Below are positions 49,476 through 56,722 of a stretch of 64,000 bases of DNA, in pieces. Location: positions 4,650,001-4,714,000 of the forward strand of contig NZ_CP051774.1 in the NCBI RefSeq assembly GCF_012913485.1. The letters run 5' to 3'. The stretch is from Luteolibacter luteus (GTDB taxonomy: Bacteria > Verrucomicrobiota > Verrucomicrobiia > Verrucomicrobiales > Akkermansiaceae). Under the pieces are notes generated by a model that worked only from the letters and a program-made list of their open reading frames with translations, made no database searches and was not told where the DNA came from. A program made the position numbers and the translations under genes. Each line of letters begins with the position of its first letter. The stretch's first letter is position 1.

Positions 49476-50405
49476 ATGGCCCAAGAACCCGCCGATACCC
49501 CGCGTCCGCTCGCCGAAATCTCCCACGGCCCCTCTGCATTCGATGCCTTTCTGGATCGCAATCAAAAGGGCCTCATGGTGCTCGGCGTGCTCATTGCCCT
49601 CGGAGGCGGTGCCGTCATCGTCATGAAGGGCATGAAAGAGAGCCGCGCCTACGGTGCCGGTGAAGACCTTTCGAAGGCGGAGACCCTCGCTGATCTCCAG
49701 GAAGTGCCGAAAAAGCACGAAGGCACGCCTGCTGCAGGCAGCGCCGCCATCCTCATCGCCAGCAAGCAATGGGACGAGGGCAATCAGGACGCCTCCATCG
49801 AGACCCTCAAGAAATTCATCGCGGACAGCCCGGATCATCCCGGCATTCCTTCGGCAAAGGCCAGTCTCGCCACCCGCCTCATGCAGCAGGGGAAGACCGA
49901 TGAAGCCGCCGCCCTCTTCCGCGAAGTCGCGGATGGTGCTGATAGCCGCTTCCTTGCTCCCTACGCCCTCGTCTCCCTGGGCGATATCGAGAAGGCCCAA
50001 GGCAAGCTCTCCGAGGCCGAAGCCACCTACAAGAAGGTCAGCGAGGATTACAAGGCCAGCCCCTTTGGCCAGTTGGCTCAGCAACACCTGCAGCTCGTCA
50101 ATTTCAAGATGCCCGTGGAAATCGAGGCCCCGCCAGCACCCGCACCGACTCCCGGTGCCGAGCTGAAGCCGGAGCTCACCCCGGGTGCCGGCCTTACCGG
50201 CGAGATGGGGAACAACCCGCTCGGCAACATCCTCAATGGCGAAGGCGCCACCCCCGCCGCCCCGGTGGAAGAAGTCCCCGCGCTGCCGGAGAAGGAAGAA
50301 CCCGCCACCCCTGAAGGCCAGGAACCTGCGAAGCCCAGCGAGGTGCTTCCAGCCAAGCCGGAAGAGGGCGGTGCCACCCCGCCACAGCCCCAGCCAGGCC
50401 AGTAA
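49476..50405 (+). CDS. Membrane-anchored TPR protein with Pro-rich tail
   Basis: 309 aa from the ATG at 49476. One TM helix (about residues 29-49, LMVLGVLIALGGGAVIVMKG) follows a short cytoplasmic head, then TPR units (GSAAILIASKQWDEGNQDAS, AKASLATRLMQQGKTDEAAA, VSLGDIEKAQGKLSEAEATY), in the arrangement of the YfgM/TPR_21 group. The last 90 residues are Pro/Ala/Glu-rich. A scaffold at the inner membrane is likely. Bactofilin follows 66 nt downstream. Confidence 0.8.
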   Translation: MAQEPADTPRPLAEISHGPSAFDAFLDRNQKGLMVLGVLIALGGGAVIVMKGMKESRAYGAGEDLSKAETLADLQEVPKKHEGTPAAGSAAILIASKQWDEGNQDASIETLKKFIADSPDHPGIPSAKASLATRLMQQGKTDEAAALFREVADGADSRFLAPYALVSLGDIEKAQGKLSEAEATYKKVSEDYKASPFGQLAQQHLQLVNFKMPVEIEAPPAPAPTPGAELKPELTPGAGLTGEMGNNPLGNILNGEGATPAAPVEEVPALPEKEEPATPEGQEPAKPSEVLPAKPEEGGATPPQPQPGQ

Positions 50406-50471
50406 GCCCGGGGGGAATCAAATTGACTTTCAATTCTCCTGCGCTCCTAATTTCGATCCTAATTTCACGAG

Positions 50472-51086
50472 ATGAGTAACAACATTTTCCAGAAGATCAC
50501 CGGCAACAAGCCAGGTTCCGAGCCCAGCGCCCCCGTTCCGACTCCGGCCTACAATCCCGCTCCGACCCCTGCGCCCGCCGCCTATGAGCCGGTCGCTCCT
50601 GCCGCCGCCGCTCCGGTCCAGCAGGCCTCTGCTGCCAGCGCCGCCCCGCAGCGCCCCGTCGGTCCTTCCCGCAATGTCCTGAGCTCGGATGTCGAGATCA
50701 AGGGCACCGTGAAATTCACCAATGACCTCGTCGTCGATGGCCGCATCGAGGGCGAGATCCAGTCCGATGGAAATCTCACCGTTGGCGAAAACGCCCGCCT
50801 CAAGGCCGAGATCAAGACCGGCACCGTCGTCGTCTACGGCAAGGTCCACGGCAACATCATCGCCAACGAAAAGGTCGAGCTGAAGGCCACCGCCGAAGTC
50901 GTCGGCGACATCAAGGCCAAGGTCCTCTCCATCGAGCCTGGCGCCATCTTCGTCGGTAAGTCGAATGTCGGCACCCCGTCGACCCCTGCCGCCGCCGCCA
51001 AGCCCGCTGCCGCAGCAGCCCCCGCCTCCGCTCCTGCCAAGCAGGACCCGCCGAAGCAGGGCAACCTCCAAGGCGTGAACCCGTAA
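50472..51086 (+). CDS. Bactofilin
   Basis: 204 aa. A Pro/Ala-rich head (1-68) and tail (about 165-204) flank a single bactofilin (DUF583) domain, a right-handed beta-helix seen as RNVLSSDVEIKGTVKFTNDL, VVDGRIEGEIQSDGNLTVGE and VVVYGKVHGNIIANEKVELK. Bactofilins self-assemble into cytoskeletal filaments that affect cell shape and stalks. It may be cotranscribed with the TPR gene and is followed by a terminator. Confidence 0.93.
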   Translation: MSNNIFQKITGNKPGSEPSAPVPTPAYNPAPTPAPAAYEPVAPAAAAPVQQASAASAAPQRPVGPSRNVLSSDVEIKGTVKFTNDLVVDGRIEGEIQSDGNLTVGENARLKAEIKTGTVVVYGKVHGNIIANEKVELKATAEVVGDIKAKVLSIEPGAIFVGKSNVGTPSTPAAAAKPAAAAAPASAPAKQDPPKQGNLQGVNP

Positions 51087-51123
51087 TCGGGTCCCCCTCG
51101 GCACCAATCAATCATCTCTAAAG

Positions 51124-51163
51124 CCCGCCCGGCCCCTCCAAAAAGGCCGTGGCGGGTTTTTTC
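51124..51163 (+). terminator. Rho-independent terminator of bactofilin
   Basis: CCCGCC (51124-51129) pairs with GGCGGG (51151-51156), with an inner GGCC / GGCC pairing, then TTTTTTCTTT. It lies 37 nt after the stop. Confidence 0.85.
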
Positions 51164-51190
51164 TTTGCCCCAACCCTCGCTACCGCCCCG

Positions 51191-51449
51191 CTCCTTCCCG
51201 CACGTAATCCCCCCTTGAGGGGGGGGCCACCGGTCCGGCTCTGAAAGGTAGGGCGACGCGGCCCGCGGCGCTCATCCTGCACGGCCTAACAACAAAGCCG
51301 ATCTCCCCCCACACCCCACCGCCTTCCCCGCACCCAATCCCACCTCCAGACCACCCCACCAGTCCGGCTCTAAGAGGTAGGGCGACGCGGCCCGCGGCGC
51401 TCATCCTGCACGGCCTAACAACAGCGCCCATCTCCCTCCACACCCCACC
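51191..51449. repeat. Two-copy tandem repeat, period 129 bp
   Basis: A unit carrying GTCCGGCTCT, GGTAGGGCGACGCGGCCCGC and GGCGCTCATCCTGCACGGCC is present at 51233-51320 and again at 51362-51449 with few differences and no shift. The C-rich stretches before each copy (51191 and 51321) are also related, giving a whole unit of about 129 bp. No ORF or RNA is recognised in it. It lies between the bactofilin terminator and the defence-type operon. Confidence 0.85.
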
Positions 51450-51506
51450 TCGCGAGCACGCCTGACATCGCCTGCGAATCGCGAAACCATTCCGACTCTC
51501 CGGAGT

Positions 51507-51760
51507 GGCGCTTTCCAAAGCGCCATAACGCGGACGGGCTTCCTCCCGGAAGCCCCGTGGGCCTCATCCCCCCAATGCCTCCGCCCCCTCTGCCTTTCCT
51601 CTCTGATCTCTGATCTCATCCATCCTCTCTCTTATCTCAATTCCTCTCTTCCACCTCCAATGCCCCAACGGGGCAGCCGTAGAAAGCCCGGGGTCAGCGC
51701 GGAACGCGCTCAACCCCGGGTAAGCAAGCCCCCACAAACCTCCGTGCCCTGAAGGGGCAC
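51507..51760. repeat. Cluster of REP-like hairpins
   Basis: Five near-perfect inverted repeats stand in 250 bp: GGCGCTTT / AAAGCGCC (51507-51524), GGGCTTCC / GGAAGCCC near 51536-51556, TGCCCC / GGGGCA (51661-51675), CCCGGGGT / ACCCCGGG with a nested AGCGCG / CGCGCT (51687-51720) and GTGCCC / GGGCAC (51744-51760). Such stacked GC hairpins are typical of REP/BIME elements spread by RAYT transposases. No transposase is present here. Apart from this and the tandem repeat, 51164-51929 holds no gene. Confidence 0.6.
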
Positions 51761-51889
51761 ACGGAACTCACGCCTTGATTGGAACGGAATGGGACAGAAG
51801 CCGATCCTTCCGCCCGCGGCCTTTTTTCTCTGATCTGAGCTCCAGCCTACCCCGTCCCTTGGCCATTGCGCACCCGCCAATCCGCTACC

Positions 51890-51910
51890 GAGCTGTATCG
51901 GATTCAGCTC
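51890..51910 (-). terminator. Hairpin after the six-gene operon
   Basis: GAGCTG / CAGCTC arms (9-nt loop) 20 nt past the stop of the last operon gene. No T tract follows, so terminator function is uncertain. Confidence 0.3.
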
Positions 51911-51929
51911 CGGCCCCTTATCGAGGACT

Positions 51930-52508
51930 TCAGCCAATCTCATCTGAATACCTGATCAAAACGTCAGTCGCATATGTGAGATAAGCCGGATCAGGGTTCA
52001 CATTGTCGCCTATTACAGCCGCCTTTACGTAAGGATAAGCGCGAGGTGCCACCATGGAAGCTGCTGTGACATAATTGGATTGTGCTCTATCGTTATTGTG
52101 GATCATGTCATTGCGACGGCATCGAATCTCGTCTAAATCTTCAACTAGTGAAGAAGAGATGATAAGTCTGCTTTCGATTCTGCGTTGCAGCTGACCAAAC
52201 GTTCCCGAAGACAATTCTGAAAGTGCAGTCAAGCGTACTACCAAACGACTCTCAAACTCGGCAATAAGTGCTAATAGCAGGTCACGCGGAAGTCGGCGGT
52301 GAACGAAATCCTCAAGCGCAGACATAGCATCGGAACCCGGTTCGCTCGCGAGAAGACTCGTCACCATTCCGACGGCGGGCACATTAGTGTATTCCAAGGT
52401 GACGTCGACTACCTCAGGCGATCGTGTGTAAAGGGCACACGCCGCTTTGATGCGCCAGTAGTTCCGCAGAATATCCAAGGCGACGTTCTGAAACTGGGCA
52501 GGGTTCAT
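51930..52508 (-). CDS. HEPN-type protein, candidate RNase effector of the defence operon
   Basis: 192 aa, mostly helical by composition. Residues 126-137 read DEIRCRRNDMIH: Arg132-Asn133 followed by four residues and His137 form the R-x4-6-H motif, with a polar residue after Arg, that defines catalytic HEPN ribonucleases. The preceding helix (SRLIISSSLVEDLDEI) fits the fold. HEPN proteins are common toxin or abortive-infection effectors. It is the last gene of the operon and its start overlaps the AAA+ ATPase stop by 4 bp, so the two proteins are probably made in fixed ratio. MltR-like proteins share some features and are an alternative. Confidence 0.65.
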   Translation of the reverse strand: MNPAQFQNVALDILRNYWRIKAACALYTRSPEVVDVTLEYTNVPAVGMVTSLLASEPGSDAMSALEDFVHRRLPRDLLLALIAEFESRLVVRLTALSELSSGTFGQLQRRIESRLIISSSLVEDLDEIRCRRNDMIHNNDRAQSNYVTAASMVAPRAYPYVKAAVIGDNVNPDPAYLTYATDVLIRYSDEIG

Positions 52509-53668
52509 TGACCTTGGCGGATGAGGCGGATAAAGCCTTTCATGAGCGGGCTGGTGAAGGTGTAGTTTCCGTGTCCGGCTCGTGTTAGGATCTGGGCCCG
52601 ACTGGGAAGAATGAGGCCTCTAAGAGCCGAGCCGACGGCCTTTCTAGACGGTGCTCCCAGGGGGCGGCCGATGGCGATCTTGGCCGCCTCTTCAACGACC
52701 TCCGCGATGTTGTTGTTCTTCGCGGTCAGGTTGGCCATCCCCCAGATCACTCTCTGATGGAGACGGCTTCCGTTGGAGGATCTTATTGCAAGCTCGTATA
52801 TCTCGCGCAGCTGCTGATCCGCGTCGCTGGCCGCCGCGATACAGCCCCGAACAAGATCTTCGGTTTCGACTATGGGTGATCCAACCTTCAGAGCTGCTTT
52901 GGCGGCATTGTTGGCCATCAAATGAAGATAGTAGGGCATTCGGTCACAGAGGCGTAAAATCTCCGATGTCGCCTCCTCGGAGAACTTGAGGCCGAGAGGC
53001 TCCAGTACTTTTTCTCCATGTCGCAAAATACCGTCTAGCTCGTCTTCTTGCATTCGATCCAACTGCAGTTCGCGAATGGCACGATGGTTCGATGCGTGGC
53101 CGCGTAGCACGGCACCAGCAGTTGCTGCGACGCCAACCATGACCAAAGTGAGAAGGGGCTTGTTCGTGGCGGCGTTCTTGACTAGTTCAGCAACGGCTGA
53201 GATTGCGTCGGTGTCTCTTACTCTGTCGAGTTCGTCGAGTATAATACAAAGCGGCTTGTTGTCGGGAATGATGAATAGGAGATCATTACCTGTCATGTTT
53301 CCAAGAGAAAGCGCGGTACCAGCGACTCTTAGCGTGTTCCTTTGGGCGTCAAAAACGAGCCGCTCAGGATCAGATTTTTGGATCTGTAGTGCCGCAGTCC
53401 GCATTAGCTGATTGAAATCGGAATTCTGCTCGCAGAAGACCTTTACGCGCTCCACGCCGTTGGTAGAAACGTAAGCAAGGGAGGTTTTGCCGCAGCCGCG
53501 CTCACCATAAACGACCAAATGGAGGCCGGGAACTGCGAGGGCATCCCGTACACGCTCCCTTTCGTTTTCGCGACCGGAAAAGTCACTAGGATCGTCGATC
53601 GGAATGTGGGGGCGAAAAGCTGCGTTTACTAAGCTTTCTTGCTCTTGAGTCAGCATTCTTGAGGGCAT
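52505..53668 (-). CDS. AAA+/STAND-like ATPase of the defence operon
   Basis: 387 aa. Residues 27-42 (PSDFSGRENERERVRD) are the box often preceding Orc1/Cdc6- or STAND-type ATPases. Walker A is GERGCGKTS (55-63), Walker B CIILDELDRV (141-150, with Asp145-Glu146), and LVMVGVAA (about 173-180) fits sensor 1. The C-terminal third (RLHQRVIWGMANLTAKNNNI ... GNYTFTSPLMKGFIRL) looks like a winged helix. It could sense infection and control the coupled HEPN protein. Gap of 58 nt to the EcoRII-N gene upstream. Confidence 0.85.
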   Translation of the reverse strand: MPSRMLTQEQESLVNAAFRPHIPIDDPSDFSGRENERERVRDALAVPGLHLVVYGERGCGKTSLAYVSTNGVERVKVFCEQNSDFNQLMRTAALQIQKSDPERLVFDAQRNTLRVAGTALSLGNMTGNDLLFIIPDNKPLCIILDELDRVRDTDAISAVAELVKNAATNKPLLTLVMVGVAATAGAVLRGHASNHRAIRELQLDRMQEDELDGILRHGEKVLEPLGLKFSEEATSEILRLCDRMPYYLHLMANNAAKAALKVGSPIVETEDLVRGCIAAASDADQQLREIYELAIRSSNGSRLHQRVIWGMANLTAKNNNIAEVVEEAAKIAIGRPLGAPSRKAVGSALRGLILPSRAQILTRAGHGNYTFTSPLMKGFIRLIRQGQ

Positions 53669-53726
53669 ACTTCAGGGGGGGCGCTTTTGGATGCGATACT
53701 TTGCGTGTGGGCCTCATTCTTAGCAT

Positions 53727-54164
53727 TCATGACAAGTCGTCGGTATCCAGAATTATCCAGTTTCCGCTCAACTTGAGAACTTTTCGACCACTTGGAAAAG
53801 TTGTCAGGCCTTGGTGCTTCCGTCTGTAATCGACACCGTAGAATCGACCTGTAGGCCGCTTGAAAACTACGGTGTCTCCTTCCTTGAGATCGTAATGACG
53901 TAGGAACTCCGTCATGCTTGTCAGGCGATATTCGTTTCTGGTTCCACCAAACAGCGCATTATTGTAATAAATATAATTGAAGGTCCACTCTTCTCCGGCA
54001 GCGTCTCGCAGATCGATCACGCAGCGGGGATTCTTGATTGAAGGATCCAACTTTGGGAAGAATTCAAGTCTCGCGATATTTTTAGGGATAAGTAGACCAG
54101 CTTGGTGGGCATGGGTTTCTCCGGTATCATTGGCGCTAAGCACCTTTTCTACGGTGGATCTCAT
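53727..54164 (-). CDS. Stand-alone EcoRII-N (B3-like) DNA-recognition domain protein
   Basis: 145 aa that align over their whole length to the N-terminal effector-binding domain of restriction enzyme EcoRII: LSANDTGETHAHQAGLLIPK (9-28) and YYNNALFGGTRNEYRLT (66-82) mirror EcoRII's LSANDTGATGGHQVGLYIP and IYYNSRHFGKTRNEKRIT. This is the DNA-binding pseudobarrel shared with plant B3 domains, which in EcoRII reads the 5'-CCWGG site. The catalytic PD-(D/E)xK half of EcoRII is absent. It should give the operon its DNA-site recognition. The ATG overlaps the SNF2 helicase stop by 4 bp. Confidence 0.87.
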   Translation of the reverse strand: MRSTVEKVLSANDTGETHAHQAGLLIPKNIARLEFFPKLDPSIKNPRCVIDLRDAAGEEWTFNYIYYNNALFGGTRNEYRLTSMTEFLRHYDLKEGDTVVFKRPTGRFYGVDYRRKHQGLTTFPSGRKVLKLSGNWIILDTDDLS

Positions 54165-56050
54165 GATGATTTGATTCGGGGGCTGAGCTTGAGCGCGTTT
54201 AATATGTCGACCAGATCATCCGCGTCTCCGGTTGTTCCGATAACCGCATTCTCGGCCAAAATTCGCTTGCGTATCATGCGATCATAAATGACTTCCTCTA
54301 CTGTGTCGGCGTAGAAGAGTCGGTGAATGGTGACGGGCCGAGTTTGACCTCTGCGATGGGAGCGAGCTGAGGCTTGGTCTTCAACAGCTGGATTCCATTC
54401 GAGGTTGTAGTGGATTACATGGTTTGCCGCCGTGATGTTTAATCCAACTCCAGCCGCTTTAGGGTTAAGAATGAGGGCGGCGGAGCCGAGGATTCGGGTG
54501 AACTCATCGACTGTCGACTGGCGGTCTGTCACCGCGACGCTGCCGTTAATTAGCCATGTTGGCACACGGAATGTACGCTTAATCTCTCTTTCGAGTAGCC
54601 TCGCAGTGTAGTTGAAAGAGGTGAATATGATGACCTTGGAGTTGGTTGTGAAGACTTCCTCTAAAATTTCAAAGGATCTTTCGAGCTTGGGGCTACAGGC
54701 AATCGCTAAGCTGACATCACGCAGCTTGCCAACGGACCAAGGATGAGCGCAGAACATTCGGAGGTGCACAAGAGCAGCTAATCCAGGAGCTTCGGGAGCC
54801 TTAGCTGCTGCCTCTTTAAGTATCTCATCATATGCTTCGGAAGATCGGTCGTCCATGGTGATTGCTATTGGCACATCTATACGTGGTGGGAGATCGGCCG
54901 CCACATCGCAGATACGTCTTCGTAGCATAATTGGGGAGACGAGTGATTCGAGTTCTTTGGCTCCCGTCTCCGTTTCGGGAAACTGCATTTGAAACTCGGA
55001 CAGTGTCCCGAGGTGCCCCGGGAGTGCGTAGTCGAATAGCGACCAAAGATCTTTAAGATTGTTTTCAACCGGCGTCCCGGTGATCGCGATGCCAATGCGC
55101 CTTGGCAGTTCTTTGGCGCGTTTTGTGCGTCGAGCGGTTGGATTTTTTATATTTTGAGCTTCATCCAAGGCCACCACGTTCCAAGGGACCACTCGGAATA
55201 TGGAGATGTCTCCAGCCATGGTTTCGTATGAGGTAACGGTAATGTGAGCTGCGGCCAATTGGTCTGAAAGTCCAGTGCGGCTGGGGCCGGCATGGACAAG
55301 CACCTTCAAGGACGGTGCAAACTGGGTGATCTCCCGTCGCCAGTTCTCAGTCAAAGTCGCCGGACAGACGACCAAATTTGGCTGCCGGTTGGCCTGAACT
55401 TCTGCTAGAAGAAGTGCGATGACTTGCAGCGTCTTTCCAAGACCCATCTCATCGGCGAGAATGGAGCCGACGCCTTGGCGTGCCATAAAATTCAGCCATC
55501 GTATACCAACTTGCTGATAGTCATAAGGAGTGGCTTCTAGACCAGAGAGAGTCAGCGTCGGAATACTTTTAGAGAGAGTTCGGGCAGCCAATTGCTCAGC
55601 GGCATGGTCGACAACGAGGAAATTTGGCGCGCGTTTAAGTATTTCGAGATATTGTCCAATAGTCAGTGCCGCTGGATTCGAAATTTGAGATTGAAGCATC
55701 ACATTTGAAAATTCCGAAAGCGTGTTTTGAGGGAGCGGATACCAGATTTTATCGATGATGACGTAGTCCAGTGTGGCTGGTGCGGTAGTACTTCCGATTT
55801 TTCCTGCTAGTAAGCAGCCTATCGAGGGCTCACCGGGAGTGGATGCATCTACGGTAATCAGGATTGCGGGACTGGCGGGAGTGTCGGAAAACTGCAATCC
55901 TAGGTCGTAAAATTCCTGCGAAGCAATCGCTTGGCCCCGAAGGGTATCCTTGCCCTCAAAAATAATCTCATATATTTCCTCTGCTGTAGGGGGGGGCTGT
56001 TCCGTGAGTGAGGAGGTCACTATCGTTGTGCCTTCAAGCTTGAGTTTCAT
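54161..56050 (-). CDS. SWI2/SNF2-family DNA helicase/translocase of the defence operon
   Basis: 629 aa. After a divergent N-terminal region (1-165) all SNF2 motifs are present: I DEMGLGKT (200-207), Ia VVCPATLTENW, II DEAQ (296-299), III ITGTPVEN (323-330), IV IIFTSF (about 474-479), V AAGVGLN (532-538) and VI QASARSHRRGQ (559-569). The enzyme should use ATP to move along or remodel DNA. No nuclease domain is fused. In known paraMORC restriction loci a superfamily II helicase is a regular partner of the GHKL ATPase. Translationally coupled to the EcoRII-N gene. Confidence 0.93.
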   Translation of the reverse strand: MKLKLEGTTIVTSSLTEQPPPTAEEIYEIIFEGKDTLRGQAIASQEFYDLGLQFSDTPASPAILITVDASTPGEPSIGCLLAGKIGSTTAPATLDYVIIDKIWYPLPQNTLSEFSNVMLQSQISNPAALTIGQYLEILKRAPNFLVVDHAAEQLAARTLSKSIPTLTLSGLEATPYDYQQVGIRWLNFMARQGVGSILADEMGLGKTLQVIALLLAEVQANRQPNLVVCPATLTENWRREITQFAPSLKVLVHAGPSRTGLSDQLAAAHITVTSYETMAGDISIFRVVPWNVVALDEAQNIKNPTARRTKRAKELPRRIGIAITGTPVENNLKDLWSLFDYALPGHLGTLSEFQMQFPETETGAKELESLVSPIMLRRRICDVAADLPPRIDVPIAITMDDRSSEAYDEILKEAAAKAPEAPGLAALVHLRMFCAHPWSVGKLRDVSLAIACSPKLERSFEILEEVFTTNSKVIIFTSFNYTARLLEREIKRTFRVPTWLINGSVAVTDRQSTVDEFTRILGSAALILNPKAAGVGLNITAANHVIHYNLEWNPAVEDQASARSHRRGQTRPVTIHRLFYADTVEEVIYDRMIRKRILAENAVIGTTGDADDLVDILNALKLSPRIKSS

Positions 56051-56183
56051 GAGTGCTTCTCTTGGCTACAGGCTTGAACGAATCGAGTGATGGGATCGAT
56101 TTTGTATCCGAATCTCATCTCTGAAGATGATATGGTGGACTTCAATGTAGACATGCCAATGGACAGTGGGGCATCATGATCAT

Positions 56184-56717
56184 CTATGGTTCAATAGTGC
56201 CGTGGGGCCATATTGCCATGGATTTTTCCTCGCTGGGCGGCCTAGGGTTATACCGTTGAGAATTCATCTCGGAGGCGTCACCTTTAAATGCTAGCACGTT
56301 GGCAACAGCGTTTTCAATTCTGACCAAGATTGTGGGCAATTCAACGGCTGGCGCGATAACGTCCCCGAGAAGTTGGGTCATTTGGTTGGGGAGAACCTCT
56401 TTCAAAACGACTCTTTGCCTCCTCAGGATCAGGTTGAGTCTCATTCTCTTAGAGGACCAAATGGCGGGCCCCTGCCAACTGAAATCGTTGCCGATTACAG
56501 GGAGTGTGAACTCCTTTTGTGTGGCGGCAGCGATTGCTAGAGATGGAAAAGCTGCTAGAGCCTTGGCGTCTGCGTTCCCTCTTCGCTCGATGAGGAGCCT
56601 ACCAAACTTGCCGATCCCGCTTGTTTGGGGGGCGAGACGGTTCTCAGCGGAGAGATGTGCCATTACCGGCAAGCCCAAGCGACGAGAAATGAAGGTTTCC
56701 GCGTGTAACCAGTGCAT
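56184..56717 (-). CDS. Protein of unknown function in the defence operon
   Basis: 177 aa starting 6 nt after the GHKL ATPase stop, in the same direction. The middle (FTLPVIGNDFSWQGPAIWSS, KRMRLNLILRRQRVVLKEVL) alternates strands and helices and looks like a soluble domain; the last 25 residues (QRYNPRPPSEEKS...) are likely disordered. I recognise no domain or catalytic motif. A plus-strand ORF at 56299-56763 covers the same DNA, but operon spacing favours this strand. A gap of 133 bp separates it from the SNF2 gene. Confidence 0.5.
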   Translation of the reverse strand: MHWLHAETFISRRLGLPVMAHLSAENRLAPQTSGIGKFGRLLIERRGNADAKALAAFPSLAIAAATQKEFTLPVIGNDFSWQGPAIWSSKRMRLNLILRRQRVVLKEVLPNQMTQLLGDVIAPAVELPTILVRIENAVANVLAFKGDASEMNSQRYNPRPPSEEKSMAIWPHGTIEP

Positions 56718-56722
56718 TTATA

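Noticed and set aside
51191-51449. CRISPR array
   Set aside because: Only two units of about 129 bp with no spacer-repeat alternation and no cas gene nearby.
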